Shown here: positions 9,207 through 17,314 of the stretch, piece by piece
How the letters are laid out: the number at the start of each line of letters is the position of its first letter
Position numbering within the stretch: the first letter of the stretch is position 1
NCBI GenBank assembly: GCA_017303635.1
Contig: JAFLCG010000024.1
Location: 1 to 61,308, forward strand
Length of the DNA stretch: 61,308 bases
Origin: Anaerolineae bacterium
Lineage (GTDB): Bacteria; Chloroflexota; Anaerolineae; Aggregatilineales; Phototrophicaceae
Direction: 5' to 3'
The notes under the pieces: generated by a model
Told to the model about the DNA's origin: nothing
The model's input: only the letters and a program-made list of their open reading frames with translations
Database searches by the model: none
Position numbers and translations under genes: made by a program

Positions 9207-10786
9207 ATTTGCGCCGGGATTGGCTTCTATTTGCTCTAATTGCTTTTTTGGGGGCTTTGATTTTTACTCGCGGACTGATTGAAGGGCCAGGTTTTACCGA
9301 TGCCTTCTATCATCTGAATGCTGCTAATCGCTTTGCCTCAGGACAGGGTTTGACCGATGATTATTTGTGGACGTATATCGGTCTGCCCGAGTCCCTTCCT
9401 GCTCCGTCACACCTCTACTGGCTGCCGTTGACTTCGATCAGCGCGGCGTTGGGGATGCTGCTCTTCAATGCGCCGGGTGTTTACTGGGCAGCGCAGCTTC
9501 CGTTCATCGGGATGTATTGGGGACTGACGCTGATCGGCTTTGGGTTGGGTGCCCGCTACGGAACCACGCGCCGTCATGCCTGGATGGCGGGGCTTCTCAC
9601 GCTGTTTAGTGGTTTTTTTGTCCGCTTCTGGGGTTCGATTGATACTTTTGCACCCTATGCACTGGTTGGCGCAGCTTGTCTGTTCACTTTGGGATTAGTG
9701 CTACAACCGGGGCGTACCGGGCGTCAGGTTGCTTTATTTGCTGTGCTTTCTGGTATGCTTGCGGGCCTTGGGCACCTGACGCGGGCCGATGGTATTTTGC
9801 TCTTGCTGGTTGGCTGGTCAGCTATTCTCTGGCCTTTTGGCAAACAGGGACTTCACTGGCGTTTGCGCTTGCTCAGCCTGAGTTTAATGACGGTCACTTA
9901 TTTGATGGTGATGGCGCCCTGGTTTGCCCGTAACCTGACTTTGATTGGTTCGCCATTGCCAGTGGGCGGAGCACAGGGGATTTGGTTTCGGCAATACAAT
10001 GATATTTTTGCATATCCACCCATAGCCAGTCCGGCTACGTTATTTGCCGATGGGTGGGGGGCTTTCTTGAATTCACGCTGGTTGGCTCTGACCAATAATC
10101 TTGGCACTTTCATTGTGGTTGAGGGCTTGGTCGTGATAGCCCCGCTCATGCTGCTGGGACTCTGGAAGCGTCGTCATGATCCCTTTCTGCGCGCATTCTG
10201 GATGTATGCACTGGGGCTGCACCTGGTGATGACTTTTGTTTTTCCTTTTCCAGGTTACCGAGGTGGCTTATTTCATTCAGCCGCGGCCCTGGTACCTTGG
10301 TGGGCCATCCTGGGTCTGATAGGGCTGGACGATGCAGTGGATTGGTTGGCACAACGGCGGCGACAGTGGCGCGCTGCTTCGGCCAAGTGGGTATTTTCAT
10401 CCGGCTTGGTTTTGCTGGCCTTAGCTTTGAGCTTTTCTATTAGTTTGCCAAACCGTGTGCCTGCAATAACGGGTCCTGGTGAGTATGCCGAAGTTGCTGC
10501 GATAGTGCCGGCTGATGCCCGTGTCATGATTAATGATCCGGCTCAATTCTACTATCGCACGGGTTTAGGTGGAGTGGTCCTGCCAGCAGCTTCACCTGAT
10601 GTGATTCCAGAGATCGCCCGTAAATACAGTGTGCGCTATCTGCTGTTAGAAGGGGTGACTGCGGATGGCACAATTCCGTCGGCGGCACCAGTTGAGTTAT
10701 GGTCGATTTTGACTCAAACACCTGATTTCTTGATTCCTGTTCCGTTGACTGATTCTGGAAAGCGCCTCTATGAAATCCGTTATTAA
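9203..10786 (+). CDS. GT39-like (PMT_2) membrane glycosyltransferase
   Basis: A 527-residue polytopic protein. I take ATG at 9203, which forms an ATGA overlap with the previous stop and gives MNLRRDWLLFALIAF, a normal first helix; an in-frame GTG at 9149 would add 18 hydrophilic residues inside the neighbouring gene. TDAFYHLNAANRFASG (32-47) supplies the first-loop Asp and His expected in GT-C enzymes. The C-terminal part after the last helix (about residue 405) is soluble and probably exterior. Translational coupling with both neighbours points to one functional group. Confidence 0.7.
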   Translation: MNLRRDWLLFALIAFLGALIFTRGLIEGPGFTDAFYHLNAANRFASGQGLTDDYLWTYIGLPESLPAPSHLYWLPLTSISAALGMLLFNAPGVYWAAQLPFIGMYWGLTLIGFGLGARYGTTRRHAWMAGLLTLFSGFFVRFWGSIDTFAPYALVGAACLFTLGLVLQPGRTGRQVALFAVLSGMLAGLGHLTRADGILLLLVGWSAILWPFGKQGLHWRLRLLSLSLMTVTYLMVMAPWFARNLTLIGSPLPVGGAQGIWFRQYNDIFAYPPIASPATLFADGWGAFLNSRWLALTNNLGTFIVVEGLVVIAPLMLLGLWKRRHDPFLRAFWMYALGLHLVMTFVFPFPGYRGGLFHSAAALVPWWAILGLIGLDDAVDWLAQRRRQWRAASAKWVFSSGLVLLALALSFSISLPNRVPAITGPGEYAEVAAIVPADARVMINDPAQFYYRTGLGGVVLPAASPDVIPEIARKYSVRYLLLEGVTADGTIPSAAPVELWSILTQTPDFLIPVPLTDSGKRLYEIRY

Positions 10787-12320
10787 CCGGTTTCGTCTCT
10801 ACGATGCATTATTAGGCTTAGCTTCTCTTGGCTTGATGCTTTTCTATTTGGCGCAGGTTCAACCGGGTGGGTTCCCGCTGGATGATAGTTGGATACATCA
10901 GGTCTATGGACGAAATCTGGCGCTTTATAACGAATGGTCGTTTGTGCCGGGCGTCTCTAGTGCGGCCTCGACCTCTCCGCTCTATACAGTGCTGCTTTCC
11001 ATCGGCTATCGCCTGAATGTCCCATATGTGTGGTGGACACACGCTCTTGGTTGGGTGGCTCTATCAGCGGCTGCTATAACGGGTGCCCGTATGACTGCTC
11101 ATCTTTTGCCTCATGATCGTCGCTTGCCTTGGGCAGCGGGTTTGGCTCTGATTGGAGCATGGCATCTGACATGGGCAGCAGTATCTGGCATGGAGACAAT
11201 GCTTTTCTGCATGTGGACACTGATCTTGATATTGCTTGCTTGGCGTGAATTCGACGAAGCTGATACCAAGCTGCAAGCTATTCTCAGGCGTTCCGTAATG
11301 TTTGGGATTGCCGCAGCGCTCACTGCTTTAACGCGGCCTGAAGGAGTGATGCTGGTTGGTCTAATCGGGATATTGATGTTACTACTGCGACCACAAGGAA
11401 GTCTGAAGCGTATTATCCAATGGGGTGTCGGATCAGGTATTGCCTTTATCCTGGTTCTTAGTCCTTATCTCAGCTTCAATATCGCGCAGACGGGCGGCTT
11501 GTTGCCGGATACGGCTGCCGCCAAGATGGCAGAAACGGCGTTTTTGCTTCAGGTACCTTACCTGGAGCGATTAAGTACGGTTATATATCCCCTCATTGCT
11601 GGTGTTCAATTGTTATTGATTCCCGGCATGGTCTATTTTGTTTGGAAGCTCGTAATGCGCTTACGCCGAGAAGCCAAAGCAGCTATCTATTTATTGCCTT
11701 TGATCTGGGCAATAGCCTTGATTGCACTGTATGCTGCGCGTTTGCCGGTTGCTTACCAGCATGGTCGATATGTTATCCCAGCCTTACCCGCTTTGATTAT
11801 GGTCGGGATAATAGGCTGCGCCTGGTTACTAAGGGATGGACGATCATCTATGCCTGTGCGGGTAATTGCTCGATCCAGCGCCATTGCTGCGGCTCTCGGT
11901 TGGTTCTATTTTGCCTTCGGGGCTGGGCCAGCCGTTTATCGTACCGATGTTAACATTATCAACCAGGAGATGGTCGCATCGGCGCAGTGGATTGAGAACA
12001 ATGTATCAAGAGAGGATTTATTGGCTGTCCATGATATTGGTGCGGTGGGCTACTTCGCTTCTCGTCCTATTCTTGATTTGGCCGGGTTAGTCAGCCCAGA
12101 AATTGTGCCCTTCATACTGGATCAGAATGCCTTGTGGAATTGGTTAGAGCGCGAAGAGGCTCGCTATTTGATGGCATTTCCTGACCAAATTCCAGGTGGC
12201 AGCATTCACGACTCTCGACTATGCCCGGTCTTTACAACGATGGGATCTGCCTCTCCCGAAGCCGGGGGTTCCAATATGACGGTCTACCGTCTGGCCTGGG
12301 ATCGCCAATGTCCACCCTGA
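10770..12320 (+). CDS. GT-C-type polytopic membrane glycosyltransferase-like protein
   Basis: A 516-residue protein with about ten hydrophobic segments. The first exterior loop has GGFPLDDSWIHQVYGRNLAL (33-52), with paired Asp at 38-39, the usual GT-C position; 'DDSWIHQ..ARN' is a recurrent form of this motif. The ATG at 10770 lies 17 bases inside the preceding gene, so expression is coupled. The exterior C-terminal domain includes VHDIGAVGYF and PILDLAGL, common in this uncharacterised subgroup. It is the last gene of the left glycan cluster. Substrate unknown. Confidence 0.65.
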   Translation: MKSVINRFRLYDALLGLASLGLMLFYLAQVQPGGFPLDDSWIHQVYGRNLALYNEWSFVPGVSSAASTSPLYTVLLSIGYRLNVPYVWWTHALGWVALSAAAITGARMTAHLLPHDRRLPWAAGLALIGAWHLTWAAVSGMETMLFCMWTLILILLAWREFDEADTKLQAILRRSVMFGIAAALTALTRPEGVMLVGLIGILMLLLRPQGSLKRIIQWGVGSGIAFILVLSPYLSFNIAQTGGLLPDTAAAKMAETAFLLQVPYLERLSTVIYPLIAGVQLLLIPGMVYFVWKLVMRLRREAKAAIYLLPLIWAIALIALYAARLPVAYQHGRYVIPALPALIMVGIIGCAWLLRDGRSSMPVRVIARSSAIAAALGWFYFAFGAGPAVYRTDVNIINQEMVASAQWIENNVSREDLLAVHDIGAVGYFASRPILDLAGLVSPEIVPFILDQNALWNWLEREEARYLMAFPDQIPGGSIHDSRLCPVFTTMGSASPEAGGSNMTVYRLAWDRQCPP

Positions 12321-12327
12321 AATGTGG

Positions 12328-12355
12328 TTGCCAGATGTTTCAATAGGGTTAGAAT
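12328..12355 (+). promoter_or_regulatory. Promoter for the PspA-like/sensor operon, giving a leaderless transcript
   Basis: TTGCCA at 12328-12333, a 16-base spacer, and TAGAAT at 12350-12355. The expected start of transcription, about seven bases further, falls at the A of the ATG at 12363. No Shine-Dalgarno sequence precedes that ATG, which agrees with a leaderless message. Confidence 0.5.
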
Positions 12356-12362
12356 ATGAGCT

Positions 12363-12980
12363 ATGAATGACTTACTCAATAAACTCAATGTGCTGTTGCG
12401 TTCAACCCTGACTAGTTCTGGTGACTCTGCTAAGTCTTCTAAATTGTCTGGAAGGGGTGGGGCTGACCTGGGGCGTGATGCCTTGCTTTTGCGCCAGCGC
12501 GTGAATGAAGCTATTCAATATGAAAATCAGCTTCAAGCGCGTTTGCGAACATTGGAATCAGAAGTCACCCATTGGGATGAAGCTGCTGACATCGCGGTCG
12601 GTAAGGGGGATGAGGCCGCCGCCCGCTACGCAGTTGAACAACTGACTCTCGCCAAACAACGGGCGACCATCGCGGAATCGGATTTGCGTCAGCATCAACG
12701 AGTTACCGAAGAGCTGTTGCTCCGCGTAAATGAACTTGAAGCTGCTGTAGCTGATGCAGGGCTGTCGAAAGATCAGGGGCCGGAAGCCTCTTTGGATTTT
12801 GGTGTCGTTGCAGATCAGGTCAATTCATTGGTCAATCAGTTTCGTGAACGCGTTAGCGAGTTGCAGTCCACGATTCAAGCGCGTGAGGTGAGTGAGACCA
12901 CTTCTCCACCTGCTACTCCGCCTGAAGTCGAAGTCGATGATGATCTCGCCAACCGTCGGGATCGCCTGAGCAAGAAGTAA
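12363..12980 (+). CDS. PspA/IM30-like coiled-coil protein
   Basis: A 205-residue, almost wholly helical and charged protein. Residues about 30-125 show the PspA/IM30 pattern: LLLRQRVNEAIQYENQLQARL, then a Trp followed by A..A and a G-DEAAARYAVEQL segment (W...A..A...G.E..AR.A), then long heptad-like stretches. PspA-family proteins assemble on the inner membrane face and respond to membrane stress. The C-terminal 60 residues are acidic and probably disordered. It starts without a Shine-Dalgarno site, in keeping with a leaderless promoter, and is followed after four bases by a sensor kinase gene. The family call is by pattern; it is shorter than typical PspA (about 220-230). Confidence 0.55.
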   Translation: MNDLLNKLNVLLRSTLTSSGDSAKSSKLSGRGGADLGRDALLLRQRVNEAIQYENQLQARLRTLESEVTHWDEAADIAVGKGDEAAARYAVEQLTLAKQRATIAESDLRQHQRVTEELLLRVNELEAAVADAGLSKDQGPEASLDFGVVADQVNSLVNQFRERVSELQSTIQAREVSETTSPPATPPEVEVDDDLANRRDRLSKK

Positions 12981-12984
12981 ATAC

Positions 12985-15594
12985 ATGCCGATAGATGAAA
13001 AGCGCATACTGGTTGTCTCCAATGATGTCGTTGTCATTCGGCAGATCCATGATTCTTTATTTGAGGGTGTCTTCTCTCTGCAAAATGCCTATAGTCATCG
13101 GGACGCTTTATATGCGCTAGAGAGTAGTACATTTGATGTAATCCTCGTGGACGACCGGATGATTAGTCGTGAATCCGGGGAACCAACGCCAACTGCCCTG
13201 GCTCGCTTGAAACCGATGCTTCCGGTCATTGCGATTTCGCAACATCCTCTGATACAGCCCCCTGGCAACCTGATTCCAGTTTCGCTCGGCCAGGCAGAAA
13301 TCCATCAAGCATTGGCTCGGCTCTTTCAACCGAATCCCCGCAGGCAGGGTGTGACTCGCGATATTCGGTTAGGTCTGGCAACCACTGAAAATCTTCCAGC
13401 CCAGCGTGAAGAACTTGAGGCACTGTTTGAACTCAGTAAATCCTTGACTGAAGTGCTTGACCTGGGGGAAGTCCTGAATCGCGTGGTTGAGGCGGCCCGT
13501 CGCCTGACCAAAGCAGAAGAAGGCATGATTCTTCTGCCAGATGAAGAAAGCGGCGACCTTCTGTTACGTGCCAAGGTGGGGATTGACCATGAGGATGCGC
13601 GCAATTTCCGTGTCCGCACAGATGATACCCATGCCGGTAATGTGATGAAAAGTGGTCTGCCGCTGTTGATTGGTGGACAAGGTCTACAGAAAGTAAAAAC
13701 AGAATATTTAGTTCATTCACTTTTGTATGTCCCCATTATTTATGAAAACCGGACTATTGGAGTCTTAGGTGTCAATAACCGGGTTTCCAACGGCCTGTTT
13801 AATTTGCGACAGCAAGAACTCTTGACCAATCTGGCTTCCTTTGCGGCGATTGCCATCGAAAATGCCCGTGTTCATGAAGAATCGGTCGAACGGACTCTCG
13901 AACTGCAAACGCTGGTCGAAGCCAGTCTAATTCTCAATTCGACTCTTTCGCTGGAACATACGCTACCTACGATCTGCGAACAATTGCTGCGGATACTTAA
14001 TGTCAATCTGGCCCAGATTTACACTTGGGACTCTGAACTCAACTGGTTACGGGCAATGGCCCGTTCAGTGCGTTCCTCCTGGGCTATCGGGCAGGGTCAG
14101 ATCCTCAAGCTTCCCAAGTCCTCGTCTCTGGCTGATGTTTTGCAAAGCCGTGAACCCTGTTTTGAAGCGATTTCCGATGTATCAACTTCCTCGGACATTC
14201 AAACGCTTCTTGAACAACGTTCGGTCTCAGCGGTACAGATCATTCCAGTGACAGCCAGTGAACAGGTGATTGGTGTGCTGTTTGGGTTTTATCGTGCACA
14301 CCCTCAAGCTGCGCCTAGCCCTGAACAGATTCAGAAAGCCCACCGGACGGCGCTGGAAACCTTTGTTAGCTTGACTGGTCAATTACGTTCGGCTCAGGTC
14401 GCGGGCATTTACCGGGTATTCGAGTCATTAGTGGTACTTCTTAATGCGGACTGGTGCGAATTAGCTATCTGGAATGCCGATAAATTCCAACTATCTACGC
14501 TGGTCGAAGTTGGTGACGCCACGTGGTTAGTCTCCCCGCAACCCTACATTGACCTGAACCAATATCCAGATATTGCCGAACCGCTACAATCTGCAACCAG
14601 TTTTATCAATATATCGGGCGAGACCGGACGGCTGACACCCGGTTATCGCGCACTAATCGATGAAACCCATAGCCGGGTCGTGCTGGGCTTGCCACTGATA
14701 CAGCGTGGACAGGTTCGTGGTATGGTTTTGTTTGCGGATGGTCGGCGCAATCGCGTATTTAGTGATCGAGAGTTAGCTCTGGGGCGTGCTCTAGTAGGCC
14801 AGGCTGCCACAGCGCTGGAGAATGCCAGTTTGATTTATGATCTGGAACAAAGCCTTATTCGACTGCAGGAAACCCAGGATCGTTTAGTTCAAACTGCTCG
14901 CTTGACTGCCATGGGGGAACTGGCTGCCGCAGTTGCACATCAAATTAATAATCCTTTGACGACTATCATGGTAGACTCAGAGATGATGCTGCTTGATGAG
15001 CCGCCGGGGTCACGGAATTACCGATCAATTGAATCCATTCATCGGGCTGGGAAACGAGCAGTTGGGGTTGCCAAAAGACTCCTGGCGATTGCGCGTCCCA
15101 GCGACCCCGAGTCGCCACCAATGCCGATTGATGTGGTGGATACCATCCAGGGGGTGCTGTCGCTGGTGCAAGCACGTATAGAGCGGAATCACATTCGGGT
15201 GCTGGCTGATCTGCCAGCCGGGTTGCCTCCAGTATGGGCAGTTCCCGGCACATTAGATGATATCTGGTTAAACTTGCTGATGAATGCTCACGATGCCATG
15301 TTGGGTCGACCAGAATCATGGATGAGCATCAAAGCAAGATACATATCAGAAGATCAAGTTTTAGAGGTCATTGTCGAAGATAATGGCCCTGGTATACCAG
15401 AGGCCATTCAGCATGAGGTTTTTAAACCCTTTTTTACCACCAAGCCAATCGGTGAAGGAACTGGAATCGGCCTGCACATCTGCCGTCAGTCAGCCGAGCA
15501 AGCCGGGGGTAGCATCCAGGTAGAAAGTGAAGTAGGTTCTGGAACGCGATTTTTAGTGCGCCTGCCAGTCAACCGCGAAGGAGATTCACTGTGA
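12985..15594 (+). CDS. Multi-GAF sensor histidine kinase with degenerate N-terminal receiver
   Basis: An 869-residue soluble kinase. Residues 7-115 look like a receiver fold, but the acidic pocket is VSND rather than two or three Asp, and the conserved Lys-Pro is replaced (IPVSLGQ), so it is probably not a normal phosphoacceptor; D56/D57 remain. Residues about 140-300, 310-460 and 475-620 are three GAF-like domains. The HisKA box AVAHQINNPLT has its His at 652. The ATPase domain follows with NLLMNAHDAM, EDNGPGIPEA and GTGIGLHICRQ. No membrane helix, so it senses a cytosolic signal or a partner protein. It overlaps the regulator gene downstream by four bases, making that the probable cognate partner. 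Confidence 0.88.
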   Translation: MPIDEKRILVVSNDVVVIRQIHDSLFEGVFSLQNAYSHRDALYALESSTFDVILVDDRMISRESGEPTPTALARLKPMLPVIAISQHPLIQPPGNLIPVSLGQAEIHQALARLFQPNPRRQGVTRDIRLGLATTENLPAQREELEALFELSKSLTEVLDLGEVLNRVVEAARRLTKAEEGMILLPDEESGDLLLRAKVGIDHEDARNFRVRTDDTHAGNVMKSGLPLLIGGQGLQKVKTEYLVHSLLYVPIIYENRTIGVLGVNNRVSNGLFNLRQQELLTNLASFAAIAIENARVHEESVERTLELQTLVEASLILNSTLSLEHTLPTICEQLLRILNVNLAQIYTWDSELNWLRAMARSVRSSWAIGQGQILKLPKSSSLADVLQSREPCFEAISDVSTSSDIQTLLEQRSVSAVQIIPVTASEQVIGVLFGFYRAHPQAAPSPEQIQKAHRTALETFVSLTGQLRSAQVAGIYRVFESLVVLLNADWCELAIWNADKFQLSTLVEVGDATWLVSPQPYIDLNQYPDIAEPLQSATSFINISGETGRLTPGYRALIDETHSRVVLGLPLIQRGQVRGMVLFADGRRNRVFSDRELALGRALVGQAATALENASLIYDLEQSLIRLQETQDRLVQTARLTAMGELAAAVAHQINNPLTTIMVDSEMMLLDEPPGSRNYRSIESIHRAGKRAVGVAKRLLAIARPSDPESPPMPIDVVDTIQGVLSLVQARIERNHIRVLADLPAGLPPVWAVPGTLDDIWLNLLMNAHDAMLGRPESWMSIKARYISEDQVLEVIVEDNGPGIPEAIQHEVFKPFFTTKPIGEGTGIGLHICRQSAEQAGGSIQVESEVGSGTRFLVRLPVNREGDSL

Positions 15595-16277
15595 CATATA
15601 TTATGGCAGTTGATGATGATCCAGAGGTGCTGGATACCCTTAGTCGAGTGCTGGAGCGTGAACAATTCACTGTCGGTCTGGCACGTTCAGGAACCGAAGC
15701 CCTGCAGAGGCTGGAACAAGAAACACCGGATGCGATCATCCTGGATATCATGATGCCTGGGATGGATGGTATTTCAGTATGCCGGCATCTACGTCGTGAC
15801 ATCCGTTTTATCGCAACGCCAATACTTTTCTTGACGGCTAAAGGCAGCACAGACGATATTGTCGATGGGCTTGACGCCGGTGCTGATGATTATGTGGTCA
15901 AGCCATTCGAACTGGCTGAACTGCGTGCTCGACTTCATGCACTTTTACGGCGTGCTCGGCGCGATTCACCTACGGGTAAGGTCCTTCAGGCGAATGATTT
16001 GACGCTCGACTCCGATACCTATCAGGTGTTTGTGGGGGCGGATCGTATTCAGTTAACCTCAACCGAGCATCGGCTCTTGCGATATCTGATGGAAAATCCA
16101 AACCGTGCGCTGTCCCCCTCGCACTTGCTGCAAGCCGTTTGGGAGTACCCACCCAATACGGGCGACCCGGATCTGGTTCGTGCTCATGTTCGCAACTTGC
16201 GTGCCAAGATTGAGCAAAATACCGATCGGCGCTATATTCGGACAATCCACGGTGTAGGCTATATGATTGCGACGTGA
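15591..16277 (+). CDS. OmpR/PhoB-type response regulator
   Basis: A 228-residue protein. The receiver (1-118) has the acidic cluster DDD at 8-10, phosphoacceptor D52 in ILDIMMPGMDG, Thr82 and Lys104, so it is complete. The winged-helix effector domain (about 130-226) includes LTSTEHRLLRYLMENPNRALS and the recognition-helix region VRAHVRNLRAKIEQ, ending in the wing YIRTIHGVGYMI. It starts with GTG at 15591, overlapping the kinase stop as GTGA, with AAGGAG just upstream. It is probably phosphorylated by the adjacent kinase; targets unknown. Confidence 0.92.
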   Translation: MTYIMAVDDDPEVLDTLSRVLEREQFTVGLARSGTEALQRLEQETPDAIILDIMMPGMDGISVCRHLRRDIRFIATPILFLTAKGSTDDIVDGLDAGADDYVVKPFELAELRARLHALLRRARRDSPTGKVLQANDLTLDSDTYQVFVGADRIQLTSTEHRLLRYLMENPNRALSPSHLLQAVWEYPPNTGDPDLVRAHVRNLRAKIEQNTDRRYIRTIHGVGYMIAT

Positions 16278-16302
16278 GTCCAGCACGAGAGTCACGTTTG
16301 AG

Positions 16303-16333
16303 AATGGCGATACATGCGTGTCGCCATTTTTAT
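16303..16333 (+). terminator. Rho-independent terminator after the response regulator
   Basis: Arms AATGGCGA (16303-16310) and TCGCCATT (16321-16328) flank a ten-base loop and are followed by a T-rich run (TTTATT). It separates the two-component operon from the next regulator gene. Confidence 0.8.
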
Positions 16334-16444
16334 TGCCTCACTGAGGTCCAAAATTCACAAAAGTTTCAGATGGCGACCCACAAACAGAGCCCAGTCCTGC
16401 ATATACTCAAAGTATAGCGATTTTGTAGTAACAGGAACTGGTCA

Positions 16445-17167
16445 ATGATGTACACCATACTTGCCGTCGATGATGATCCGGAATCTCTGGGCGTGCTGCA
16501 GCAGTTCCTGACGCAGGAAGGCTACCGGGTTTCGACTTCAGGTTCGGCACGGCAAGCGTTGCACATGGTCGAGCAATCAGCACCTTCATTGATGCTGGTG
16601 AACACAAACCTCCCTGGATTGGATGGCTTGACCTTATGCCGTCGCCTCCGTACCAATCCGGCAACGGTGGAAACGCCGGTAATCTTTATGATGCCGCCGG
16701 GCTCCAGTTTTGATGTCACCAGCGCCTTAGAAGCCGGTGGTGATGATTTTATCCGTAAACCATTTGCGTTGCGTGAACTCTCTGCGCGCATTCGGGCACA
16801 TCTGCGGCGTACAAACCTTGGTCGCATTCCCGAAGATACAACTCGGTTGACGATCCTGCCCTATAACCTGTCTGTGTTGGTCAACGAACGGAAGGTTGCG
16901 CTCACGCAGGTAGAATTTGAGTTGTTGATGTATTTGTCCAACACACCCAATCAACTTCACTCGACCGAAAATCTACTGATGGGTGTCTGGCGTTATCCAC
17001 ATGGCGCGGGTGATGCGGCGCTGGTTCGCAACCATATCCGAAATTTGCGCCGTAAAATTGAAGACGATCCTGAACGTCCGGCCATCATTCTCTCCAGGCA
17101 TGGCAGGGGATACACCGTGAAGGCCCATGTTCAAATCGAAAACCAACCAAGTGGGGGGGCGCGCTGA
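16445..17167 (+). CDS. OmpR-type regulator with a receiver lacking the phosphoacceptor
   Basis: A 240-residue protein with receiver (1-122) and winged-helix (about 135-230) domains. The receiver keeps the acidic cluster (VDDDPE, 8-13) and Lys105, but the usual Asp is Asn53 (MLVNTNLPGLDG) and the conserved Thr/Ser is Met83 (VIFMMPPGS). Such receivers belong to the atypical group that is controlled by ligand, by dimerisation or not at all, rather than by phosphorylation. The DNA-binding half is intact: LTQVEFELLMYLSNTPNQL and VRNHIRNLRRKIEDD. It stands alone between two terminators and close upstream of the TadE/TadG-like genes, so it may regulate them; that is inference. Confidence 0.85.
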   Translation: MMYTILAVDDDPESLGVLQQFLTQEGYRVSTSGSARQALHMVEQSAPSLMLVNTNLPGLDGLTLCRRLRTNPATVETPVIFMMPPGSSFDVTSALEAGGDDFIRKPFALRELSARIRAHLRRTNLGRIPEDTTRLTILPYNLSVLVNERKVALTQVEFELLMYLSNTPNQLHSTENLLMGVWRYPHGAGDAALVRNHIRNLRRKIEDDPERPAIILSRHGRGYTVKAHVQIENQPSGGAR

Positions 17168-17184
17168 GCGCCCCTTCACATTTT
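17156..17184 (+). terminator. Terminator overlapping the regulator stop codon
   Basis: GGGGCGC (17156-17162) pairs with GCGCCCC (17168-17174) around the loop GCTGA, which contains most of the TGA stop codon at 17165-17167. A T-rich run (CATTTTT) follows. Confidence 0.7.
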
Positions 17185-17253
17185 TACGATAACCTTTACA
17201 AAATCCGATCAACTTCTTATCACTGCCTCAATCGTCTACGCAAAACCCTGTGC

Positions 17254-17285
17254 TATGATACGTTGACAGCGTGTGTATCACGCTG
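17254..17285 (+). promoter_or_regulatory. -10 element and inverted repeat upstream of the TadE/TadG-like operon
   Basis: TGTGC followed by TATGAT (17254-17259) is a good -10. Directly downstream, CAGCGTG (17267-17273) and CACGCTG (17279-17285) form a perfect seven-base inverted repeat with a five-base spacer, overlapping the expected transcription start. It could be an operator or a 5' hairpin. The first gene begins at 17315. Confidence 0.45.
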
Positions 17286-17314
17286 CGTGACAAGTCAGTC
17301 ATTGAGGGCCAGCA

